A stretch of 64,000 nucleotides of DNA from Acanthamoeba sp. SK_2022b (taxonomy: Eukaryota; Discosea; Longamoebia; Acanthamoebidae), in the NCBI GenBank assembly GCA_027943245.1, contig JANDJZ010000027.1, positions 62,001 through 126,000 on the forward strand. The letters are read 5' to 3'. The notes beneath the pieces are model-generated. The model was not told the origin of the DNA. It did not search any database and worked only from the letters and a program-made list of their open reading frames with translations. A program made the translations under genes and the position numbers. Positions 54,796 through 64,000 of the stretch are shown here, piece by piece (the stretch's first letter is position 1; each line of letters begins with the position of its first letter).

Positions 54796-56180
54796 ATGGA
54801 TGAACTCGACCTTGTGCAGGTGCCGAGACAAAAGATGGAGCTGCTGTTGAACAAAGTTAGCGCGCTGGAGGCAGAGCTGAAAGAAGTGAAGGACACGCTG
54901 GCGCAGGTGCTTGTCCTGGTGACCGCCATGCAGCAGTCACAAGTTGTTGACTCTCCTACAGGCCCATCACCCTTACTAGACCTGCCAGTAGAGGTGCGCT
55001 CTAGACTTGCCAAACCGTTCAAACCCTAACCGCAAGCGTTTGCATTGCTTCAGATTTTGCAGCGCATCTTATACTTCCTCGATGATCGGGCCCTTTACTA
55101 CGCCTCCAAGACCTGCTCAGCCATGTATAACGTGTCTGGTAGGCTTCCTCTCTTCCTAGGATACCAGCGCCACCAGGATGACGCCTGTAAGCGTGCAGGG
55201 AGCAACATGATATGGAAGGGCAAGTTTGCAAGCAAGTGGCCAGCCTTCTACGAGACGTTCCTTCTTGAACAAAGAGAGAAGGAGGAAGGTGACGTGGTCG
55301 AGCTTGCCGAGGGCACCTACAAGCGCCTCTTCAAGGAAACCAGCCTGGGTCGTCGGTCGTGGCGCGTGCAGGTGTCCCACCCCTCCGCTCTCGCAACGGA
55401 AGCTTCCCATTGCTGATTCCCTTCTCTTCCAAGGTGTACAAGAGAGACTTGAATGAAGGATTCAGGGCCTCGTTCACCGACGCCACGGTGTGCCTCGATC
55501 CCTTCACGCTGACCTACGTCGCCATCTACTTCCCCAACCCCGTCCAAGGCGCGTCAATGGGTGCGCAGACTCCCTATGTCTAGCGATGGCCACCGATCTC
55601 TCACCACTGACCAAGCTGCTGGTCTAGAACGGGGAATCGACTGGTCACGCATCCGCTCCGTGCCGCCCGAGCTGTGGGGCTTTGACTCCAACCAGATATG
55701 GAACGGCACACCGGTGGAAGAGGTGCGCCCTTTTACCTTTGCTTTGCTTTTGTGAAACGTTCTCACCGTGCTGCGTGGGGGAGATGCAGCTCTCTGTTGG
55801 AACAAAGATTGAGGTGCAGTGGGCCTTCACGCCTGAGCTGCCGCTGTGTTGGTGGTACGGCGAAATAGCCGCGATCGAAGACGAGCCAGAGCCAGGTGAG
55901 CACTTCCATCCACCCATTGCTGAGCTAGTCGAGGGGCTAACTCCGGGCACGCCCTTCTGCAGAGATGGACACCGAGGCGCCCAAGCATAAGAGGAAGCGG
56001 ATATCGCTGGCCTTCCTGCAGTACCCCGAGGACAGCATCTGGGCCAGCGCCACTATGCCCTATCCTAACCTTGACAAGGAGGTACTCCCTGTGCGAGGTT
56101 TCTACGGGGGCATCCGCGTGATCAAGCGGCCGCAAGACCTCGCCTTTTGGGCCAACCTAAAGAAGACCGGTGCCTGGTAG
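54796..56180 (+). CDS. F-box protein with an N-terminal coiled coil
   Basis: The ATG at 54796 begins MDELDLVQVPRQKMELLLNK, continuing as a heptad-rich helix (VSALEAELKEVKDTLAQVLV). The F-box follows (LDLPVE|ILQRILYFLDDRALYYAS), split by an intron. Later exons give SNMIWKGKFASKWPAFYETF, DPFTLTYVAIYFPN, RGIDWSRIRSVPPELWGFDS, then VGTKIEVQWAFTPELPLCWW with YGEI. A last exon holds FLQYPEDSIWASATMPYPNL. The TKxEVQW and WWYG segment resembles a C-terminal region of some plant and protist F-box proteins, but its ligand is unknown. An SCF receptor role is inferred from the F-box. Seven or so exons. Confidence 0.72.
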
Positions 56181-56369
56181 TGCGGCGCCATTCTTCTCCG
56201 CGTTCCTCTTGAGCTTTCTTCGTTTGGAAGGCAGCTACTTCGCTGGTAGGAAGGCCAGTTAATTGCTGAAATTTTGGGCGGACGCAGGCAAACATGTTGT
56301 ACAAGCGTGTAGAATGGAGTCCGCAAGACGCACAACGACATTTGAGCAAGAAAGCAGTGGCTACAGAAT

Positions 56370-57152
56370 ATGATGTCGATTATGTCACGATACGCTTCTA
56401 CCAGCGACTCGACGACCTCGCTCGCAATAGGAAAGAAAAGAGTCTACCCGCTCTCGGGAGAGCAACAAACGCGGAAAAGAGAGAAGTCGCTCCAAGCAGA
56501 AGCGGTAGCTGGGTCCGAGAAGGAACACGGCTTCCGCATCAAGTGCTTCCTTGAGATGTGCCAACGCCATGATGGTTCGTGCACTCTGCTCGTCTGGTCG
56601 CTGTCTCACGTGTAGCGCATAGACTTCATCAGCAGCTCAACCGCGATCGACGGATACATATTAGCCTTAGCTTCTCTCTACATGAAGCGGGCTGGGCTCA
56701 GCAAGATCGGCTACACCAAGGATTGTTACTTTTTCTTTGCTCTCTACCTCGCCATCGGTACCTTCACGCCCCCAGCATGACAAGCTCTCTACCCAGCGTG
56801 ACTGTATGCTGCACAGAGACCGAGGAAGACCTTCCCAGAGGAGCCGAGGAGATCCTGCGCTACCTGCTCGGTCCTGCTCCCCATTCCCAGAACGCGCACG
56901 ATCCTGCGGCGAAGAAGCCTATGGAGTGGGAAAGAAGACTCGGTCTCTTCCTCACCGGCAAAGACAAGGTACGTGCTACAGGACTCTGTGCCCTTCGTTC
57001 TCTGAGTGCTGATCGTGGAGCAGTTCTGGGCAAGGCTTGATTACCGAACGTGGATGTCTGAAGAGAAGTGCAGACGAGAGATGAGCCGATTCCCGAAGCA
57101 CAACAAGTTCATCCGTCGGCAGCGAACACCAGAAGACATGGAAGATTGGTGA
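56370..57152 (+). CDS. Speedy/RINGO-like cyclin-dependent-kinase activator
   Basis: Four exons (56370-56574, 56623-56757, 56817-56968, 57024-57152) total 621 nt, exactly 206 codons plus stop. Speedy/RINGO proteins bind and activate CDK1/CDK2 without cyclin homology. The core pattern is present: FRIKCFLEMCQRHDDFISSS, IDGYILALASLYMKRAGLSK, then IGYTKDCYFFFALYLAIETE with EDLP, LG and EWERRLGLFLTGKDKFWARL, then DYRTWMSEEKCRREMSRFPK and HNKFIRRQR. These parallel the family's KYLLAM...YFKRA, NFFLALYLAN-MEEDEE, LW-RxxYRAxVS, CEEVMAI and W-R-R blocks. Start ATG at 56370 (MMSIMSRYAS) is the first in the exon's frame. The assignment is by motif order, and biochemical activity is not shown. Confidence 0.8.
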
Positions 57153-57243
57153 CCTAACCCTAAGGCTACTTCTGGCTCACGGTGCGCTGTAAAGAGCAGC
57201 TTTGTGAAGAAGAGTGCGAGCGTGGCATCAAATTGCCTTTTCT

Positions 57244-60207
57244 TTAGCTGCTGGGCAGCTCCGCTGGTGGCTCAGGGGACATGATGTCCGCGCTCGGGCT
57301 GTAAAGCACGACCGGACGCACGGGCCCCTCGTCTCCTTCGCCCTCCTCCGACGTTGACCGAAGTTTGGCCTGATCGTCGACTCCTTTGGAGTCGCCGTTG
57401 GTCTCGCCCGGGTAGAGCGCCTGCACCTTCATCGTCATGAGGAGGTGCACGATCTCCTGGAACGAGGGGCGCTGGGCGGGGTCCTCCGACCAACACCGCA
57501 CGATGAGCTCCCGCAGCGGCTGCGGTGCGCTCCTTGGTACCTCGGGCCGCAGGTGCTTCGAGCCCACTTCGAGCACCACCTGTGCTCTCCCCCCCCGCGG
57601 TCCCAACATACCAAGGTCAGCACCAGCGCCGCCGTCGTGCCCTGCTCACTGCGGCCCCGTACCTGGAACGGTGGCATGCCGGCGTGTGGATCCTCGCGCG
57701 TGACGCATTCCCAGATGACCACGCCAAAGCCAAATATGTCGGCCTTCTCGGTGTAGAGCTCGTTGCGGAGCACCTCTGGCGCGGTCCTGCGGTTGATTCG
57801 CGAAACAGTGAAAGGTGTCCACAGCGACGGTGGCGGCCAATGAAACAAACGCTGGAGAGAGGCTGGCAGTGCTGGGGGGAGCTCTGATCATACCATGAAG
57901 GGGTGCCGCAGGAGGTCATCTGCGAGATGGCCGGTCGGTCGGTCAACATCTTGGACAGCCCAAAGTCGCACACCTTGCACGTCCAGTTGTTGTCGAGCAG
58001 CAGGTTATGGGACTTGATGTCGCGGTGGATGACGATCGGCTCGCAGCCGTGGAGGTAGGCCATCCCCTTGGCGGCGTCGAGAAGAATCTTGCGAACGATG
58101 GGCCAGTCCAGCTGCACGGTCCTGCGGGTCATAGTCACCATCGTTAGAACACGCAGCCCATTGCGGCGTGAGATCCAGAGAGGGCGAGACGAGAAGCAGC
58201 GTACTGGTCGTGCAGAATCTTGTAGAGCGAACCCTTGGGCATGTACTCCATGACGAGGCACAGGTCGGGAGGCTCCATGTATGTGGACAGGAGCTGCAGG
58301 ATGTTCGGGTGATGCAACGACCTGCGACCCCCACAGAAATCAACAAATGATATGAGAGGAAGATTAATCTTGCGTACTTCATGATGGAGGCTTCTTTGTG
58401 GAAGTTGTCCAGGAACGCGGCTGACTCGTCTTCTCGCAGCTCAATGAAATAGCCGGGAAGCTTCTTCACCGCCACCACCGTTCCCTGCCACATTCCTGTT
58501 CACATCACACACGCGCGCGCGCGCCAGCAGCAGTATGCAGCGGAATTGTGAGGAGAGGGAGAGGTGTATGTGCGCCCTTCGCCACAGCGCAGAGCGAAGC
58601 GGGAGAGGGTGCCTTTGAAGACGTCGCCATAGCTGCCTCGGCCGATACGGCCGAGAATCTTGATTTCGGCGACCTGGATCTGCTTCTTCCAGTTTTGCCC
58701 GGCGCCGCTCCGCTTGCCGAGCCGCGCCCGAAGGTTGTGTTGCTGTTGGTGGTGGTTGTGGTGGTGGTCACGCTCGCCGCCAACGACCTCCTTAGCCTTG
58801 GCCGGATTGCCCAGGTTGCCCGTGGGCGAGTTCGAGAGCAGGGCGGTGCTCTCCGTGGTGACCAGCAGCTCCTCAGACCCAGTGGGGCCGCGGCTGGTCG
58901 TGTCGCGACGCGGCGAAGGCCTGGACTCGCAGTCGTAGTCGTCGTAGTCGTAGGTGCTGTCCCTGTGCTGGCCGCCGGTCTCCTCGCCCTTGCCTCGGGG
59001 CTGCCGCTTCTCGCCAATCTCCGCGTACAGGCGACCGCGGCTCAGCCTGCCGCGCCACTTGAGGAACAGAATGACGCCGAAGCAAATGCTCGACACCACG
59101 ATGACCACCCCAACCAGCACGGACATCTGACCGAAATACGAAGGCCAAGCATGCACGAGGGTGAGAGCGGCCACACAACAGCGGCAGCAGCAACAGCCAG
59201 ACAACAGCTAAGTAGATCGAGCAAGTGTGAGCGTACGAGAATGGCGATGAACTCCCACCGAGCCATGTCGATCGTCGAGTCGCCTCCCGACTCCTTGGCA
59301 TAGATGTGGATGTCGGCCCCGTTGAGCACGAGCAGGCCAGAGTCGACGTTGAGCGAAAGGCTGTTTAGCGCTTGTGGGCCGTAATCGTAATCCGGCAGAC
59401 CGGCACTCTGTCGTGCGCACGCCCCCCCCCCCCCAAACGATGACGACTGGTCAGAGTCCGCGATGAGCGCGAGCTCCGGCCGCATACGGACCCCGTATAA
59501 GCGAGAGGTGGCCTTCTGATGGTAGCCGCAGCTGAGACACCCGCTGCACAAGCTGGCATTGCCCTCGAATCGGAGAGAGGAGATCACCTCCTTCTGCACC
59601 AGCACGTCGAATGCCGTGCGCGTGTCGTCTATGATGCGGATCGGCACGGGAGTCAGTGGACCGCGCGCGCCATGAGAAGGAGATGGCGGGGGCGGGAGAG
59701 AACCTGGTGAGCAGCCAAAGCGGCCGTAGAGGTCGATCTCCACCCAAGCTATTCGCATGTTGGCTGGCAACTGCACGCGTAGAACACCACGCGACGCCGC
59801 TCCATCAGCCGCACGACTCACAACGAGCGCAGATGAAAGCGAGCCGTACAGGATTCGAGAAGGGCTTGGTGCCGCTGCTCCACTCGCCGCCACCTTGACT
59901 TGGGTCTGAGGCGGCCCAGCCCTCTGGCCACGACGTAAGCCCTGCGTGCGTGGTCGTGAGGTCCCGATGAGCGAGAGCTACTCAGGGGTGGCGCCCAAGG
60001 CTGCTGGTGAGGGGGATGGATACCAGAGCTGTTGCAGGCAGAGTTCAAGGGGGTGGAGCAGTTGGTGCCCCCTGGCCACACCACGCGCACGGTAAATCTC
60101 TGAAAGTCGCTGGCCCCTGTCGCTGCACCTCGCGCGAGCGCCAGCAAGCATAACGACAACAGAGCGGCCACCGTAGCCGCTGCTGTTGATGTTCCATTCG
60201 GCCTCAT
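57244..60207 (-). CDS. Receptor-like TKL protein kinase
   Basis: The ATG at 60207 opens a signal peptide (MRPNGTSTAAATVAALLSLC). A glycosylation-rich extracellular region of about 250 residues includes NCSTPLNSACNSS, MRIAWVEIDLYGRFGCSP and CSGCLSCGYHQKATSRLYGV. One TM helix (MSVLVGVVIVVSSICFGVIL) is followed by a His/Gln/Asn-rich juxtamembrane stretch. The kinase domain carries the glycine loop (GRIGRGSYGDVFKG), VAVKKL, HRDIKSHNLLLD, CDFGLSK, APEVL and DIFGFGVVIWECVTR, and ends with the RPSFQEI motif. The HRDIKSHN catalytic loop is typical of tyrosine-kinase-like Ser/Thr kinases. All catalytic residues are present. The extracellular ligand is unknown. A TATATAA element lies at 60231-60237. 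Confidence 0.88.
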
Positions 60208-60548
60208 CGTGGCTGAGATTATTCAACGATTTATATACAAGAAGAAGATGCACAACAGAAGCCAGGCTCAGTCTCGCTGCATCAGCAAACTATGGATCTT
60301 CAATTTACGCAAACGGTGGTGCCACCAGCCACCAGGCCTTGTTTGGGGGCGTTTGAAATTTCCACCCCAACTTGCGTGCCGCCGCGGGAAGGTTTGCTCG
60401 CACACACGGCAGGCTTCGGGCCACGCCCATAGCACGTGAAGGGACCCTACTGTGGGTCAGTTGTGTTGATTGATGATCATCAATCAACGAGGTAAATGAA
60501 TCAATAGAATTTATTAATTACAAATGCGCAGCGCTGTCAGCTGGAGTA
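60208..60548. other. Tandem intergenic spacer with a 24-bp palindrome
   Basis: 341 bp between the receptor-kinase start and the ceramidase-like stop, both minus. Contains the TATA-like element of the kinase gene near 60231 and a perfect palindrome at 60465-60488. Otherwise no gene was recognised. Confidence 0.5.
60465..60488. repeat. 24-bp perfect palindrome
   Basis: The halves GTTGATTGATGA and TCATCAATCAAC are exact complements without spacer. It lies 61 bp past the stop of the ceramidase-like gene, a placement shared with the palindromes at 25296 and 49606. Confidence 0.9.
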
Positions 60549-62090
60549 TCAGAAGACAGGGCTGCTCTCGGCCCAGGTGTCAGAGAGGAGGTGAAAGTGC
60601 TCGTGTCGGAACATGGTGTAGAGCACGCAGAGGGCAAAGGCACAGAACACGTGCCAGATCGCGTGGCCTGGGCAGGAGTAGAAGTGAAAGCGTGCGTCAG
60701 TCCTGCAAGCAAGAACGCGAAAGCCAGCCGGCCACAGGACAGGAGGTGGAGTACCCTGGAAGACTGAAGTAGGCGAACAAAGGATGCTGTGCCTGTCGAG
60801 CGTGTGAGCCGCGTATCCGATCACGAATAAAATGATGGCTGCGCAGCGTGCCAAGCCGACAAAGAAGAAGATCAGCACTCGTTCAGGTCATGTGCACGGA
60901 GAAAAGGAGTCGGTGGCGCACCAGCGATGAGCAGTTTCTTGTCCCTGTTCCACTGGCGCTGGTTCTGAACGTGGTGGTAGATATAGTAGACGAAGGTGAG
61001 GACGTCGAGCCCGAGGATGAAGCCCATGAAGAAATCGCGCAGGATGTCGTTGTAGATGCTGAAGTTGAAGAGGCTGTAGCAGAAGAAGGCGAACGCGGCG
61101 TAACCCACGAACATCGCCATGACCTTCTGGTACACCTTGCTCTGCTCCGACTGTTGCTCGGACGACATGAGGTACGCGCTGTGAGGTGCGGCGGCCTGGT
61201 CCTTGCCGGCAGCCGCCTTGGCCTGACGAGCCTGCGCCGACAAAGCGTTAGGACCTCACGACGTGTAAGAAGAGGAGAGAAGAGAGGGAAAGAGATGGAC
61301 AAGCACTGCAAAAAGAGTGAACGAAAGTGAAGGTGGTGGTAGTGGTGATGGTGGTCTGGTCATACGATGGCGATTCTGAGGAAGTTGTAGAAGAAGGGGA
61401 ACGCGGAGATGGTGAACATGGCGAACTCGTCGTAGTGCTTGCCCTCCCTGCATCGGCAAGAGTGGTACCAGAACGTGCCACACGCATGAATCACGTTCGC
61501 CACTGCGGGACAGAAGACCCTCACGTCAGTAAATCCCCCATTGGTGGGTGAGCAGAATCGATAGGGCGAACAGGGCTCGAGCCGTGGAACGCGACGCACC
61601 TCCCCACACAATCGAAACGATGGGATAGGAGACGATGGGGTTCACCATCTTCTCGCCCTTGGAGTTTTGCACCGGCCACAGCAGGTTGTGCACGCCGCAG
61701 TAGATCATGAAGAACCCCACCGCCAGGAACGAGAAGTCACTCCACGCGTTGACCGGTTCGCCTGTTGCACGACGCTCAGAACAAAAACGACGATGGGAGG
61801 GGGGGGGGGGAAAGTAGAACGAAAGCGAAACACTTGGAGGGGTGTGTACGCATGAAGTTGTGTGTTCGCTCTAGCTCGCACCAAGGGCCGGGCTGATATG
61901 TGAAGGACTGCCAAGGGTTGGTGCCCTCGAGTATGTAGCTGGCCGAGACAGCGGCCACGAACGCCACAACATAGAGCGCGGTGAAGGGGCCTGCCAGGGC
62001 CTGTCCTGTGGTCATCTTCTTCCCCACCGCCGCTACTTTCTTGGCGCCACCTGCGCTGCTCAACTTATCGAAAGCTGTCGTGACCGTCAT
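60549..62090 (-). CDS. Alkaline-ceramidase-like (CREST) multi-pass membrane protein
   Basis: Alkaline ceramidases hydrolyse ceramide in ER or Golgi membranes with a zinc held by three histidines. The ATG at 62090 starts MTVTTAFDKLSSAGGAKKVA; TM1 follows (FTALYVVAFVAAVSASYILE). Family signatures are GEPVNAWSDFSFLAVGFFMI (EPxNxxS pattern), NVIHACGTFWYHSCRCREG with the first histidine and HYDEFAMFTISAFP, then four more helices including GYAAFAFFCYSLFNF and LIFFFVGLARCAAIILFVIG. HTLDRHSILC and the C-terminal GHAIWHVFCAFALCVLYTM (HAxWH, two zinc ligands) follow. A longer frame upstream has no ATG, so 62090 is preferred. Enzymatic substrate is inferred. Confidence 0.72.
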
Positions 62091-62501
62091 CTTTTTCTCT
62101 TTGGTGTTGGTGATGCCAGTAACCTTACTTCGATAAGTGTCCGATGTCTGTTCAGACCCCACTGGAGGCGTTGATAGGGGTTTTGGTGCCGGTGGTCCGA
62201 ACGTGGGCGGGTTATCGATAGGACGCAACGCAAAGAGGGAGCACAAAGTCAGACCCACAAGTCAGAAGACATCACCAGCGGAAGGAAGGCGAGAGGGTGT
62301 CTGTAACTCCTCCCTGACCAGTTGTAGGCAGCTGGCCGCAGTCTCTTGTCCACCGTCTCTACTCCGAAGCTCCTGCTGACGTCAGCGCCAAGGCAGAAAG
62401 CTGACGTCAGCAAAGGTCGCAGTATTTTCCTCGTTGCTCTTCGGCCACTCGCAATGTGAGGGGAATGGCCTGCCGAACGAGCCCCGGAGAACAACAAGGT
62501 G
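62091..62501. promoter_or_regulatory. Divergent promoter between the ceramidase-like and F-box/LRR genes
   Basis: 411 bp between start codons. Two identical 12-bp palindromes with a full CRE core sit close to the F-box/LRR gene. Nothing else was recognised. Confidence 0.5.
62375..62411. promoter_or_regulatory. Two CRE-like palindromes
   Basis: GCTGACGTCAGC occurs at 62375-62386 and at 62400-62411, 25 bp apart (about 2.4 helical turns) and 91-127 bp upstream of the F-box/LRR ATG. TGACGTCA is the classic bZIP CRE core. Two exact copies in one short promoter suggest a real paired site. Confidence 0.7.
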
Positions 62502-63800
62502 ATGGAGCCAACGCTGTGCGAGGCTGCGTGCCCATGGGCGATGCTGCCTGATGAATTGTGCACACACATCTTCTCTATGCTGGAAGTGCCGGACCTATGT
62601 TCTTCGACTCGTGTTTGCAGAGTACATCCCCCCCCCTCCCAAGTTCTTTGTCCCGTGTAGCTCACCGCTCATCGGGCTACAGCAATGGAGTGGCCTCGCC
62701 TGGGCGGAGCAGAAGGAGCTTGACTTGTCGCCCTTCTTCAAGCGCGTAGGCGACCAAGTCCTTTTCGCGCTCCTGAAGAAGGTTCCTAAGGTGGTATCAG
62801 TGACCATAAAGAGCATGCTCGGCTCGAAGGCGCGAGTTACCGACGCGGCCATTGAGGTATACCAACTCACTTGTAGTAGTGCCGCTCCTGACCACTAACC
62901 CACCCGGCGCAGGAGCTCGTTCGACGCTGTCCTAAAGTGGAAACCCTCTCTCTGATCAATTGCACTTTGCTCACTTCGGTAACCATCGAAACGATAGCAA
63001 GAGGCTACGGGAGTCAGTTAGTTTCGCTCTCAGCTGAAGGTAACGGAGCGGCCTCATACTTACCCTCAGGCGGTAGTTAACTGACCCAGGATTATATGTC
63101 AACCGACTCTCAGGATGTGTGTATGCGATCACGGACCAGAGCATCCGGATGCACTTTGCTCACCTGGCACCTTTGCAGCGTCTCAGTGTGGAGGGCTGCT
63201 GGAGGATAACTAACGAGGGCATCAAGACGCTCTCGCAGACCTGCACCGCACTTAAAACCATCAAGCTCAGCGGCTGCTACAAGCTCTCTAATGATGCCCT
63301 CAAGTTCCTGGCAAACAACTGTCAAAGTGAGTTCACACCGATCCCAAGGTTGTTTTGTGCCAATGTCACAGCGCTGAGTCGTCCACACAATAGGCATGGA
63401 GAAGTGGAGATTGGCCAGACTTCCTGCCCTCTCTAGCGAAGGACCTAAATACATCGCCCACACCAGAGGAGCCACCCTGCGCGTACTCGATGTGTCAGGT
63501 AAGCGCCTGATCTCGCCCCGGCGGATTGCTCACTGGTCTCCTTTCTGACCTAGCGCCATTCTCAGCTTGTCCTGTGACCAACTACGGAATTGCGGCCGTC
63601 TTGACCGGGTGTCCCAACCTCCAAGAGCTATCGGTGAAGCATTGCAAGCACCTGTCCAACGAGGCCTTCCTAGAGTCGATGACCCACGGCACGAGCCTGA
63701 TCACGATCGACGTCCAACGTACGCAGCTCATCCACACCCTGACCCACAAGGCCAGGGCCACGCTGAACCTCCTCTTCCCGATCGTGTGTGTGTGCGTGTG

Positions 63801-63894
<94 letters not shown>

Positions 63895-64000
63895 GCACAG
63901 GCGTGAACCTCGATAACGAAGGAGTGAAGGCAATCATTACTGCCTGCCCCAACTTGAAGGTCGCCAACTTCAAGGTACGACTCCCTTACCTTTGACTTGC
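62502..64000 (+). CDS. F-box and leucine-rich-repeat protein (partial, runs off the right edge)
   Basis: The ATG at 62502 starts MEPTLCEAACPWAMLPDELC, leading into an F-box (PDELCTHIFSMLEVPDLCSS). Later exons hold Cys-containing (LRR-CC) repeats: ELVRRCPKVETLSLINCTLL, LQRLSVEGCWRITNEGIKTL, CTALKTIKLSGCYKLSNDAL, VTNYGIAAVLTGCPNLQELS and VNLDNEGVKAIITACPNLKV. This is the FBXL2/FBXL20-like arrangement, an SCF substrate receptor. Introns are frequent, one with a (GT)n tract at its 3' end. The promoter carries a CRE-like pair. Confidence 0.8.
63784..63893. repeat. (GT)n microsatellite abutting a 3' splice site
   Basis: About 110 bp of GT units with a few interruptions (ttg twice). In the sense of the host gene it ends tgtgtcgcacag just before the exon starting GCGTGAACCTCG. 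The splice C|GCGTG restores QRVNLDNEG. Confidence 0.9.

Noticed and set aside
62091..62258. Longer N-terminus of the ceramidase-like protein
   Set aside because: The frame is open upstream but has no ATG before 62090.

Overview
The window is nuclear DNA of a free-living protist. Genes are dense and GC-rich, nearly all are broken by many short GT-AG introns (often starting gtacg or gtgcg and ending cag), spacers are often below 300 bp, and there are no operons or ribosome binding sites. The gene content (TBC1D24-like, Dnmt2, REJ/GPS receptor, receptor-like TKL kinase, plant-type PRPP synthetase, methionine synthase reductase) fits an amoebozoan of the Acanthamoeba type. That assignment is inference from style and content. 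No rRNA, functional tRNA, CRISPR array or intact mobile element was seen.

Layout. 0-12.3 kb: a partial Gly/Pro/Tyr-rich gene, the tRNA methyltransferase Dnmt2, an F-box/ankyrin gene, PH-domain paralog A, a mitochondrial-carrier-like gene, a DHHC S-acyltransferase and methionine synthase reductase. 12.5-21.5 kb: one very large type I membrane receptor gene (filamin-like, EGF, REJ, GPS-like, one TM). 21.9-31.2 kb: EBP1/PA2G4, a multi-pass membrane protein, a spartin/senescence-domain protein with a proline-rich repeat N-terminus and a PH domain, and PH paralog B. 31.5-39.5 kb: ribophorin I, a MED11 homolog with an acidic extension, and a BSD-TBC-TLDc gene. 39.5-41.1 kb: an AT-rich, gene-poor island. 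41.1-49.5 kb: a vWA-RING protein whose N-terminus copies the histone H3 tail, a protein ending in a SUMO-interaction-like motif, PRPP synthetase, a four-TM protein and two unknown genes. 49.7-64 kb: a cytochrome b5-domain protein, an M3 oligopeptidase, NAT9, an F-box protein, a Speedy/RINGO-like protein, a receptor-like kinase, an alkaline-ceramidase-like protein and a partial F-box/LRR gene.

The genes are mostly independent housekeeping and signalling functions, so this is an ordinary nuclear neighbourhood rather than a cluster. The standout is 41,091-43,594, where one uninterrupted exon joins 18 residues matching the H3 tail (one substitution) to a vWA domain, with a complete C-terminal RING further on. 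Secondary points are a Speedy/RINGO-like gene, a BSD-TBC-TLDc fusion, (TG)n tracts directly against 3' splice sites in two genes, long perfect palindromes in tandem intergenic spacers, and a paired CRE-like palindrome in a divergent promoter. Intron-exon structures were read by eye. Where I added exon lengths they are stated. Other gene spans run from the chosen ATG to the stop and include introns.
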